A stretch of DNA of 64,000 nt, from assembly GCA_014058105.1 (NCBI GenBank), contig JACGCM010000655.1, forward strand, positions 248,001 to 312,000. The letters run 5' to 3'. Position numbers and translations under genes: made by a program. Shown piece after piece: positions 25,001 through 35,866 of the stretch; the first letter of the stretch is position 1; each line of letters begins with the position of its first letter. This DNA is from Kingdonia uniflora (Eukaryota; Streptophyta; Magnoliopsida; Ranunculales; Circaeasteraceae). Below the pieces are notes generated by a model, which had not been told where the DNA came from, ran no database searches, and saw only the letters and a list, made by a program, of their open reading frames with translations.

Positions 25001-28000
25001 TGCGAAAGAAAGAAAGAGCTGGGACTGGCAACTTGTCTTCGATCCTATAGCCCAGAGCATGATAGACAAACCCACTACGTCAATAGAAGAATTTAGATAG
25101 TAGGCTTCTTTATAGATCCCCGCACATACTTCCACCTATAGGTAAGGAAGGGCTTGCTAAGCTACATCAACCAGATCACTCGCTGACCCTTTAAAAAGGC
25201 AAAAGCAACGGCTTTAAATAGTAATAGGAAAAGAGGTAGCCTTATCTACAATAAGCAATAAAGAAAAGAATGCGGAAAAGCAAAGGAAAAGAGGTGGACA
25301 CTTTAAGTAGTTGTAGTTTGGAGGCGCTACCAGTCGACTTGTTCGCCAAACGCCAAAGAAGAGCAGTTTAGGCCTCACTTGCTTTTCCGCATTCTAAGCT
25401 ACTCTTTTTGAGCTATGTGCATCATTTGTCCATCGTGTTGTTTTCCTAATATAAGAAGACTAGATCAGAGGTCTAAAAAAAAGCTTGACCCTAAACTACT
25501 GACTACGAGGTAGCCGTACGTAAGTTTCAAGTAGCTCACTTGCGTACGAGGAGTTATGGTATTTTAAAAAGCAAGCGAGTCAGGAGTTTAAGTAGCTTCG
25601 GTACCCTCCACTTCTGTAGTTTGTAGTTTGAGGTAGCCTTTGAGTTCTTGAACGCAGAGGAAGCCGGAGGATAATTAAGACCCAAAACTAGTCAGGAAGC
25701 TTGTAGTTGCCTAAAATATACATTACGGCTACAACTAGTGTGGTTTAAGTGGAGTAGCCTTTATTTCATTCCTACAAATGTATATTTTTCCATCATCTAA
25801 AAATATATGACGAAGCCTTTAGACTTGCGTACGGCTTTAAGTAGTTTGTAGTTTGGACTTGCGTACGTCAAAAGCGAGCCGATAGGCGAAGAACCGCACG
25901 TAGTTTAGAAAGCTTGTTTTAAAATCGTCTTCTAACTTAGAGCAGGTACATGTCTACAGGCGCTCGTCTGTAGGCGCTCTTCTTAGGGCGTAGTTTAGGA
26001 TCCTTGCTTCTTAGCGCGGACCCCATACGCTCTGAATTTGCTAACGGCGCTCTGGGTATATCTCCTTTGTCCTAGCTTTTTTTTTTTTTTCATCGGCCTA
26101 TTCGGAATCCATAACCAAGACCAACGCCAGTCTTTCCCGTACGCAAGTTCAGTGACAACATGCGCCTCTAACGAAGTGGAGGGTACCGAAGCTACTGGTT
26201 CAAGAAAAAAGCTCAGTCTAGGCCTGATGGTCCTAGACAGAGAAGCAATTATATGTCGCTCAACCTAAGGGAGCCAGTTCGGTGGTGGCAAGAAACCCCC
26301 AAAATCCTGGGTGCTAAAGGTAGTTATGCCAGTCTTCATCCATTCCCTCACATATAGAAAGGCAAAAAAAAGGCTGGCTTTTGATCAAGGATTCATAGCG
26401 AGCGTCGGCTTCCTGCTTATCTGCATGTGAGCTTCGTGCCTAGAAAAAGTAGTTAGAGTGCGTGTCTAGAAAAAGTAGTTAGAGTGTGTGTTGTCGCTAT
26501 GTTCCACTAGTTTTTTTAAGAAGAAGGTGGCCTGAACATGTACCTCTCCCTAAGGCTTGTGGCCCGGGTCATCGCGGGTGAAAAAGAGTCTCCAAGCTTT
26601 TGCTCCAACTATTGCTTTTTTGTAGCGGTAATACCCCTATAGGCTCAGATGAATGAATCGCTATACGGGTTTTGGCCAGATAGTTACACGTGACCTCTAA
26701 CTACAAACATCTTCTTGCAAATCGCTCCTGCTACCTGTTTTAAACATCTTCTTGCAAATAGCTCCTTTTAAAGCTTATTTCACTCCTAGCCTCTAATCTA
26801 CTCTGGTGTCCACCTCCAAAAGAAAAGAGTTCTAACTCTTTTCTACAATGCTTATTGTAGATAAGGCTACCTCTTTTCTTTAATGCTCCTTAGTGCTTGC
26901 CTTTGAGACCACTCCGCCGTAGTTCTAGACCTCAGCTTTCGCTTTTGACCTACCTGCGCCTTTCGCTTTTTCAATCGTAGTTTAGGGCCACTTCGATGAC
27001 GCCCTAAACTACAACAATTAGACATAGACAGACGTGACGCTCCAGTTGGAATAGATTTCGTTGACGCTAACGCTACAGTTGGAATAGCTTTCGTGCTAGT
27101 GATGCTCCAGTTGGGATGGATTTCGCGCTAGTGATAACCACTACTATGTTCTCGCCAGCGTCTTTAAAAAGGCCAAGAGCGACCCACGTAGAAGAGGAAA
27201 AAAAAGAGGATTACAAAACAGGAGCTAAACGGTCTCGCTCAACGTGAATCTATATCGATTTTTCTTCTTGGTGCGACAAGAACAAGAAGGATCCTAGTGA
27301 GCCTGGATGGGTGTGCTGCTGATTCAAAGTGCTTCTAAACTACAACTACCTTGGTAGTTTGTAGTTTAGGGGACACCTTCGAATGCATCTCAAAGCATAT
27401 GGGGACATGCTTGCCTGACCCCTCCCCAAACACCTGACATAGATCTAGCGGTAGCACAAGTGAAGACAGGCTCTGTGACAAGAAAAGTGGGTATGGGATG
27501 ACATAGACATAGATCTAGCGGTAGCACAAGTGAAGACAGCTCTGTGACAAGAAAAGTGAAGTGGGTATGGCTTATTCGTGGGTCTTGTAGGCCTCTCTTT
27601 GTGATAGGATGTGGGCCTAAAACATTGGAGGAAAAAAGCTTCCTAAACTACATCGTCTCTAACTACTTAGACAAACAAGGATCCTAAACTACGCGTAGTT
27701 TAGGAGTAAAAAAAAAATAGGACACTTGCTACGCTACACCAGTCGTCACCAAGCAAGAGAATCTTTTCATAGCTGCCAGCGCTTTCACACTGAACGAACC
27801 GAATAAGCCAGGAAGGATCCTCAAGAGCTTTGCTTTCGCGTCCCTTATCTTTAATTGCCGATCCTAAGCACTCTACTGAGCGAAGCGCCTTTCGCCGCAC
27901 CACCAAGAGTAGCGGGTCAAGAGCGCCTTTGGTTTGAGTAGCTATTTGCGTAGTTTAGGACCACGTCTAGGTTATTGCTTTAGGGACCCCGTACGCAAGT

Positions 28001-29655
28001 CAACCATGCTCCGGCCTAGTAGCCTAGCCCTTTCTTTCCCAGATAAATAGTGGATGATGGAAAATAGGATCCAAACTACAAACTACGTAATGTCTATTGG
28101 AGCTTTTTCCTAGCCTCAACAATTAGCAACGTCTAGTAGTTTAGGAGCTTTTTCCTAGAGCCTCATAGCAACGTCTAGTAGTTTAGGAGCTTTAGGAGCT
28201 TTTTCCTAAAACTACGCCTCATAGCAAAAAAAAAAGGAGCACTAGAAAGCTACCGCTACGAAATTGAAGCACTAGAAAGCTACCACTACGAAATTGGAGC
28301 ACTACGAAATTGAAGAAAGAAAATATTTCAAGTCGACCTTCAGTAGTTTAGGGGACCTTCGGGGCCTATTTTCCATCATCTCCCTTTTTTTGCAAAAGTA
28401 CCTCTTGTTTACAGGCACAACCCCACCAATGGAATCTTCAATAGAAACTTGCGTACGGAGAGAAAAGCACCACCGGATACTTGCGTACGGGGAATCTTCA
28501 ATAGAAAATAGACATTACGGAGAAAGGCACCGCTGGATACTTGCGTACGGCGAATGTGACCGAATTATAGGCAGAGTAAGGAAAAGAGGTATGAATTCAG
28601 TAGTTAGGGAGTCATTTAGCGCCTGATGGTTGCTTCTAAAACTACGCTACAAAAAGAAGAGCGGTTCGTAGTTAAGGGATCTGCTCCGTAGTTTAGGAAC
28701 GTAACTACTCCTTATGAATTGGGCCTGGCTATTACGCGTTCAACGTAAGAAAGACAAAAGAAAACACAAAAGAAAAGGCGCGACTATAGGTGGACACCGA
28801 AGGCTTTAGTAGGTAGGTTTAGAGAGCTATTTTTTAACAGACTTGCGTACGTTTAAAAATATACATTACGGGTTAAAGATTTAAAGAAAATAAGATAGCG
28901 CGAAAGAATCCTGCTGCTCCACTCCAAAAGAAAGGATTTCGCTGTAATGTACATTTAAGTAGTTTGTAGTTTGGAGCTGCTTTATAGCTATAGCTCGGCT
29001 CTGACCCACGCCTTTCTTTCTCTCTTTAAAGGCTACCTTCTGCTTTTCCGTAATGTATATTTCAGTCTTTCTTTTAGTAGTTTAGAAAGCTAACCCAATC
29101 TTGCTTATCTTGGGGCTCTGAACCATAATACCTTCCACTTACCTCTCTTTAAAGACTCACACGCCTCTTTTTTTTTTTTTTAAACTTGCGTACGGTGCCC
29201 TGTGCATCTATTTTTGACTCAACCAACGACGAATAATAGCCCATCTTTTGGGGTAAGGTAATGGCAATGGTAAGCAAACTTGCGTACGCTGAACGTCTTT
29301 GCCTGTTTTCTTCTGTGCTTCTAAAGCTATTCTACAAAAAGCGGAGCGACTCTAAACTACTCTGCGTTGCCTCTAAACTTTTCTACTCGGATTGTTCTCT
29401 GCAATAAGGAAAAAGAACATGAAGTTATAATCTAATCGCGGATCAGCATACCGCTGCCGCGGTGAATAAGTAGTAACTAAGGCATGCTTTAAAAGGGAAA
29501 CCTGTGGCTGGATTGAATCCTTCTATTATCTAGGATCCTTCTATGTAAAGCGCGAAAGAAAACCCTAAGTCAAGGATCCTGTGTTTTAGAGCGCTTAGTT
29601 TGCATTAGTAGTTTAGAGCATTGTAGTTTAGAGCTTGCGCAAGCTTGCGCAAGCC
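22044..29655. other. Gene-free, repeat-saturated mitochondrial DNA
   Basis: No gene is supported. Dispersed 9-mers continue (for example near 22,281, 22,462, 23,270, 24,474, 25,815, 27,991 and 28,445). The phrase around GATGATGGAAAATAG recurs on both strands at about 22,811 and 28,050, next to GTAGTTT and GGATCC units. A repeat containing CATAGATCTAGCGGTAGCAC is duplicated at about 27,436-27,569. Copies of CTAGTAGTTTAGGAGC lie at about 28,130-28,200. Poly-T/A runs of 9-15 bases are common. Confidence 0.7.
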
Positions 29656-29738
29656 TTAAGGAGCATTAAAGAGTATTAAGGAAGCAATTAGAGGCGAGTG
29701 AGTTTTGGCCGTACGCAAGTATAGGTTGATGAAACTTT
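29656..29738. repeat. Empty-site copy of the 5,172 repeat
   Basis: This 83-bp segment is identical to 5,172-5,269 after removal of one GGATCC and one CTTGCGTAC from the latter. The empty junctions read GCAA/TTAG for the 6-mer and TTAGA/GGCG for the 9-mer. It keeps the reverse 9-mer GTACGCAAG at 29,711-29,719. Just upstream is the palindromic tandem GCTTGCGCAAGCTTGCGCAA at about 29,634-29,654. Confidence 0.93.
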
Positions 29739-29801
29739 GGCGCTTTTTAGACGACGCTCAGACTTGCGTACGGGAAAAAGAGTTGAGTGCCAAGGATCCT
29801 T

Positions 29802-30019
29802 TTCTTTCGTCGGCGTACGCAAGTAAACTACTACTCTGGGTCTCAAAAGCGCGTAATGTATATTTTTTATATTGGCGTACGCAAGTCCGGGCGTAAAAGA
29901 GGTTAGAAAAAAAACAAGGATACTTGTACGCAAGTTCTTTCGTCGGCGTACGCAAGTAAACTACTACTCTGGGTCTCAAAAGCGCGTAATGTATATTTTT
30001 GCTATCGGCGTACGCAAGT
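29802..30019. repeat. 85-bp direct repeat, two copies
   Basis: Copies at 29,802-29,886 and 29,935-30,019 each contain TTCTTTCGTCGG, a reverse 9-mer, AAACTACTACTCTGGGTCTC, GCGTAATGTATATTTTT and a second reverse 9-mer. They differ only around TTATATT against GCTATC near the second 9-mer. Open frames over this region are repeat translations. Confidence 0.9.
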
Positions 30020-31171
30020 CTGGTTTTTTTGAGTAGTTTAGAGGTTAGTGTCAATTTTCCTTCTTTGCCAGAGAGAAGGGCGCGGAGAGGTTAGCTATGG
30101 CTGGTCCTCTGTGAAGCCTGCGATCCCCTCTTCTATTCTAGCGCCTAGCCGGACCAACTACAGCTCTTTTTTGAGAAAGAACTCATTCACCTATCCATAT
30201 TGGGGGGGGCTTGAGACCAGTGAGGAGCTATAGCTACGAAATACCAAGCTACGAAATGCCTAGAAAAAGTAGGAGTAGTTAGAGGCCGCTTCGCTTTCCA
30301 ACTAGAACATAGTAAGAACTCGAGTGCGCACTCTTTTCTTTATTGCCTAAAGAGGAGTGAACTCTGAAGGACGGTGTTATGTCTTTACTTGCGTACGGTG
30401 TGCTATTAAGGAGAGTTTGATAGGCCAGAGGCCCTAGCTGACTGACTGCCACCTCGGTTGAACGTTTCATAGCACGTAAAATCACGGGCGAGAGAAAGTC
30501 TAGGCTACCCGGCAAGAAATCCTGTAGTTTGGAAGCCGTACGCAAGTTTCAAGTATTAGTAGTTTAGAGCATTAGTAGTTTAGAGCATTAAAGAGCATTA
30601 AACTTGCGTACGAAAAGAGGTAGCTTGTTTTTGATGATGGAAAATGTGTTTTACTTGCGTACGCAGCAACTAGTGGAGCCAAGGATCCTAGCAAAGAAGT
30701 ACAAAGGAAAAGAAGCCGGTAAACTACGAGCCAAAAAGAACCATTAAACTTGCGTACGAAAAGAGCTATTATATCTTATTTCCGCAACAAAAAAGGGTGT
30801 CCAAACTACAAACTACAACTACTTAACAAACTCTTATTCCACGTACGCAAGTGTAGGATTTTTCTATAGTGGTAGTTTAGGGTTTAAAAGGGCAAGGGCT
30901 TTAGTAGTTTAGGAGTTTAAAAGGGTTAGACTTGCGTACGTTTAAAAAGGCGCATGACGCTATTAGGAGCGGAAGGCAAAGAAAGAGCTGGATGCTGCAT
31001 TCCCTTTAAAAGGGCGCATGACGCTATTAGGAACGGAAGGCAAAGAAAGAGCTGGATGCTTCATTCCCTTTAAAAGGGCGCATGACGCTGGGCGTATTCC
31101 TGGGCGTATGTTAGGAAGGCAGGCCGAAGAGATGGTTGGGTCCTCCTTTTCTCATCTCCGAAGTTGACTTG
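30020..31171. other. Gene-free spacer upstream of trnY, with tandem 64-bp units
   Basis: No gene is seen. 9-mers lie near 30,389, 30,538, 30,604, 30,654, 30,749, 30,843 and 30,929. At 30,941-31,089 there are two full 64-bp units (30,941-31,004 and 31,005-31,068) and a partial third, each starting TTTAAAA and containing GGCGCATGACGC and AAGGCAAAGAAAGAGCTGGA. Confidence 0.8.
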
Positions 31172-31253
31172 TGGGAGAGGTAGGATTCGAACCTACGTAG
31201 AAAACTTCAACAAATTTACAGTCTGTCGCTTTTAACCGCTCGGCCACTCTCCT
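31172..31253 (-). tRNA. trnY-GUA: tRNA-Tyr (GUA), mitochondrial type
   Basis: The complement folds as a class II tRNA with a long variable arm and anticodon loop CTGTAAA (anticodon GTA). It has GTTCGAATC in the T loop and the D-arm string GGCCGAGCGGTTAAAAG. Its role is decoding tyrosine codons in mitochondrial translation. The acceptor stem pairs GGAGAG with CTCTCC, but the outermost pair would be A with C, where plant mitochondrial trnY normally has G-C. The anticodon stem has one G-T pair. The rest looks functional, and expression cannot be judged from DNA. It has no neighbouring gene within several kb. Confidence 0.93.
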
Positions 31254-34200
31254 TTTTTTGACCCCTAAAAAAAACAAATCGAAGCGGCCCTAAACTACTG
31301 AGTGGGAAGGATCCTTAACTACGGAAGAACTGCCCAGTTTTTTTTGGCTTTAAAAAGGGCTTTTCCACTAGCATAGCAACCGTCAGGCACAAAAAAAACA
31401 ACTTCGTAAGGCCTGGGTGTGTTGGGGATATAGAGTATTTTTTCCAAACCTTTGGCACGGGATCATAGAGTCTTTGTTCCTACGGCAGGTGTCGCCTAAA
31501 CTATTTTGGTCTTTTTTAGGCCAGTCCTGTGCTATGTATATGATTGATATGCCTGATATGCCACCACATCTTTGAAGCCGCGTCACGTCTTTATTTTAGG
31601 CGTATGCGCTTTAAAAAGCGAGTACGGCGCAAAAAAAGTAGTTTGGAGGCAACGACTTATTTTCTTTTGTCATTTCCAACCTTGCTTTTTCCAACTCTTA
31701 TCTATAGACAAATCCTTTTAAAGCTTGCGCAAGCCCAACGCTTTTTCTAGGTTTCGGGTCGGAGTTGTCAAAGGCCACGCTCTGCAACCAAATCGATCAT
31801 GGAAGCGTGAGTGAGTTAAAGAAGGAAGAAATGGCCCAGCAAGAAAGGATCCTAGCTCTTGTTGCTTTTTCGCGCGGAGTTGCCTAGAGGCTAGGTAGCC
31901 GGACACGAGACCCACTAAACTTGCGTACGAAAAGGGTTAGACTTGCGTACGGTGGTTGCTAGAGCAAAAAAAAAGGTGGGAGTGAAAGAAAATAGAAAAT
32001 AGGCAACTACAAGCGTGGGTGTGTTTTAGAGACGGTGGATAAGAAGCCTAGAGAAAGAAAAGTCTTTGATCCTAGCCCTTCTATGTGACTGAACTTCTTC
32101 TTTAAACGTACGCAAGTGACGCTCTTTTTCACCGTACGCAAGTTGTTTAGGATCCTACCTATTCTTAAATAATTTTTAGAAAAAACCTCTTAATCACGAA
32201 AGAAAGTTCACTCCACCTTCTTCTTCTAAGCCAGTGGGCTATCTTGTCTTGTGGGACTACCAGCTTCACTCTCTTCAGTGGTAGGAAGAGATATTAGAAG
32301 AAGACGCTTTCTAAACTACAAAAAACCCGTAGTACCGTAGTTCCCTAGTCCCGTAGTCCCGGACCGTCGCTCAAGTAGATTAGAAGAAGATGCTTTCTAA
32401 ACTACAAAAAACCCGTAGTCCCTGTGCGGTCGCCGTACGCAAGTCGCTCAAAAGCCTTAAGAACTTGCGTACGGTAGTTTAGAATGCCTTTTTTTTTTGG
32501 TTGGTCATCCTATCTCACTTCGGTCCTGGGCTCAAAAATCACTGGTCACTCTACGCTTCGTTCTCCCTAGGATCCTTGCTGTTCCTCCCTATTTTGCTGT
32601 TCTCCCTAGGATCCTTGCTTTCATAAGTGCGTTGAGAAGCGCTTTCTTGGTGAGTGAATTCTTATCTTAGCATCAGGCCCGGTTTTTCTTTGTTGTTGAT
32701 ATTAGAAGTGGCATCATGGGCGGCAAAGAAAGAAACTCCATGGATTTCGCGGATTTTAGGAGTTGCGTAGCTATCAGAGCCAAATGCATGCGTTTTGCTT
32801 TCCGCGTACGCAAGTATGAAAAGAGTGCAAAGAACTTGCGTACGGAGATCTAGGACCTACCTTAAAGAAAAACAGGTCGTGTTCTTGGGTTTGATACGCC
32901 TCAAAAAGCATCTTTAGTGTAGGTTTGATAGGCCTCAACTAGTAGCAATTATGAGTAGATTAGAGGTCTTTTCCTTTGCCATTCTTTTGCGACAAAGGAA
33001 AAGACCAGCACTAGGCTAGAGGCTTCAAAAGTAGATTAGAAGGCGCCTATCGAATAGCCGTGCATTAGGCTATTCTTTAAGACAAAGTGGTAGGCTATAG
33101 GGTAGGGTGCTATAGAGAAAGCCAATCGAAAAAGCGTTCTAGCTCTTGTATTGACTTAAGGCGTAGTGGTAATGTTTATAGTCGGGTTGTCCCTTCATTT
33201 CTTTAGACAAAGGGTGTGCTGGCTCTCTCTTATAGCTCTGGATGGCGTGTGGCTACCTAAGGAAAGACCGAGGAGCAGCTCACCAAGCGCTTCACTCCTT
33301 TTTTGCATACCTCCTAAACTACTAACTAGACCCTGTCTGATTCGGCATTGACTAGTCCGAAAGCCACCTTCCTCTTTCCGTTGATGATTCCTCTTTTTTG
33401 CCGGCGTGGCTGTAAAAAACTATCCCCGGGAGAACACTAGGTCCAAAGGTCACTTTCTTGGTGCGCTCTAAACTACCTTGCCTCTCCACTTGTGGTCATT
33501 CATGCCGCTCAGGCCTATTTTTTTAGTAGTTGTAGTTTAGGAGTGACTTTGGCTGAAGTGAAGGTTTCATAGCGGGTTTGGCTATCATGTCCCGGGACGC
33601 TTCTTTCATTTTACTCTTTGAAACTCCTTATATATAACAGCTCTTTTCAACCTTACACACAGAACCTATTCTAGTGGGCACTACGGTAGCGTAGTTTTAG
33701 AAAGCTTCCAAACTACGACCTACTACTGGCGACATCCACTATACCGACATCGCTTTGACTTGAGACTTCTGGTCTATCTATCCCCGTTGTGACAAGAAAG
33801 CTTGGGAGGGTTGCGCCAAGAAGAGTGGTAGACTTGCGTACGGTGATAGGTTTCAAGCAATTCAACGGTTTAAAAGCATGGCTCTCTTTTTCAACGCACA
33901 ATAGACCATTCGACTGGTCTATCTATGCCCAAAACACACCGGACCCCTAAACTACTAAAACTTGTGACTTCTGCGCTATCGTAGCTTGGTGACTTGGCTT
34001 CGCTACTTCTTTTCTTTAATTCGGAAGCAGGCTTGTTCTTATCTTAGTAGGTTTTGACGTAGTTTGGAAGCAGCGGTTGGCCTCTAAAGGTGCAGTTTAT
34101 TTCAAAAAAAAGACAAAAGAAAATAGGTGAGTTTTTAAGTAGTTTAGAGGCCTAAAACTACGGTGCAAAGATCTCCGTCTATTATATAGACAGACGAAAG

Positions 34201-35794
34201 CCAAGACGTGCCTATTTTTTTTGAAACTTGCGTACGAAAATCCAGCAAGTTAGAACGTAGTTCTAGAAGCGTAGTTTAGGATCCTCTAGCTACTTCTTTT
34301 GTGCTCTTTTGTCTCTAATCTACTCTTTTGTCTTTTGAGCTACTTGAATGCTTGTCTTGCTTTTTATCCATCGTCTCTAAACTACTCTTTGTAGTTTAGG
34401 ATCCTCGTCTTCTATTTTAGACTTGCGTACGCTAAAAGGGCTCTAAACTACTGAACCTATTCTAGTGGGCACTACGGTAGCGTAGTTTTAGAAAGCTTCT
34501 TATCAACCGTCTCGTAGTTTAGGAACGAAGCTACTAAACTCCTTTTAAAGCCCTTTTCAAAAGAAATAAAAAGACGGTTGAAAAGTGGCTTTTGTTTTTT
34601 TTGTAGTTTGTAGTTTGGAAGCTTTTTCGCAGCTAACTCACTCTAACTAACCACAGTGGCTTTTGTTGAAACGGTTGATAAGTAGTTGTAGTTTGTAGTT
34701 TGGACGCTTTTTCGCAGCTAACTAACCACTAGCTTCATTAGGGGGTGCGGTCGTCATTCTCCTCTTTTTTTTCTATGAAAGAAAAGCAACCCTCGAATTC
34801 AACGTTTAGCTATCTTACTCTTTTTTGTAGCTTAGGATCCTCGTACGCAAGTAAACTACTTTTTGCAAAGCAGTAGTTGTAGTTTAGAAGACCTCTCTAC
34901 CACGTTGGTACGGCACAGGTTTTTCTTTCTTGCTCCTAAACTACAGGTTCGTTAGCGTGCTAGCTCCAACTATTCTCGTTTGATTCATGGTAGTTTAGCG
35001 GACAAAATGCGTCAAAGAGCCTGTGACCATCCACTCGGAGCATGACCTAAGAGATCAGACGACTTATAGACGTATTCACCACAGCGCATGGCGTTTCAGG
35101 CAAGGATCCTCGCCGCTCCCACCACTATATACAAAGCGCTACTATGAAGCAAGATAAAGGCGGTTCTTGTCGGCCTTCTATATTGGCCTAAGAACATAGC
35201 TACTAGCGCGAAACCTTTTAGGCAAGGATCCTTGCCTTACCACTATTAAATGGAGGAAAGAACGCAACTCAACGCGCTAGTCCTTCGCCTGTCTTAGTAG
35301 GATCCTTAAGCCCACCTCTTCTTAAAGGGCCCTTTTTTAAACTAGCTCTTTTCTTTAATGCTTCTAGGAACGAAGGTCCGAAATCCGGCTTCCAAACTAC
35401 GCTCTCTATAAAACCTTTTTTATAACTACCTTTGCTAGGATCCTTGCTAGTCCTTCGCCGATACTTATATGCTCACTAACTCCTTTTAAAAGCTTTAGCA
35501 ACTCTAACAGATTCTTTAGCTATTCTATTCTAGTGGTTTAGAAAGCTTTTCCATCACTTTTCTTTAATAACTCTTTTCTTTTTGTTAAATAAAAACCGGC
35601 TTAACTCCACCTCTAGTCTATTTAAAGGGTCCTTTTTTAAAACAGCACACTCCAAACTACGCTTGGTGCCTTGTGAGCTACTTGACTCCGGCTTTTGGCG
35701 AAGACTTGGCTTCTAGCTACTTTCCTTGTTTTTTACTCTCTATGCTTTCCCGTACGCAAGTAAAGCTATACTTTTTCGGTCTTTTGTTTGTCCT
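31254..35794. other. Gene-free, repeat-saturated DNA between trnY and trnG
   Basis: No gene is supported. A 47-bp identical pair lies at 33,662-33,708 and 34,453-34,499 (starts GAACCTATTCTAGTGGGCAC, ends GAAAGCTTC), and a related piece is near 15,046. Other two-copy repeats lie at about 32,291-32,420 (GCTTTCTAAACTAC followed by AAAAAACCCGTAGT) and 34,605-34,735 (GTAGTTTGTAGTTTGGA plus CTTTTTCGCAGCTAACT). 9-mers are frequent, for example near 31,920, 31,941, 32,107, 32,133, 32,443, 32,464, 32,805 and 32,835. Confidence 0.7.
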
Positions 35795-35866
35795 AGCGGA
35801 AGGAGGGACTCGAACCCTCAACCTTAGCCTTGGCAAGGCTATGCTCTACCATTAAGCTATTTCCGC
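35795..35866 (-). tRNA. trnG-GCC: tRNA-Gly (GCC), mitochondrial type
   Basis: The complement gives a complete 72-nt cloverleaf. Acceptor GCGGAAA pairs with TTTCCGC-like CCTTCCGC with a wobble. The D loop is AGCTTAATGGTAGAGC, the anticodon loop is TTGCCAA (anticodon GCC), and the T arm is GAGGGTTCGAGTCCCTC. It matches the native plant mitochondrial glycine tRNA and decodes GGY codons. It sits 4.5 kb from trnY on the same strand, and nothing suggests cotranscription. A 9-mer lies about 40 bp to the left, outside the gene. Confidence 0.95.

Noticed and set aside
33662..33708. 5S rRNA-like string (GGGCACTACGGTAG)
   Set aside because: Only a short phrase resembles 5S rRNA. The rest does not fold or match, and the block is a 47-bp dispersed repeat.
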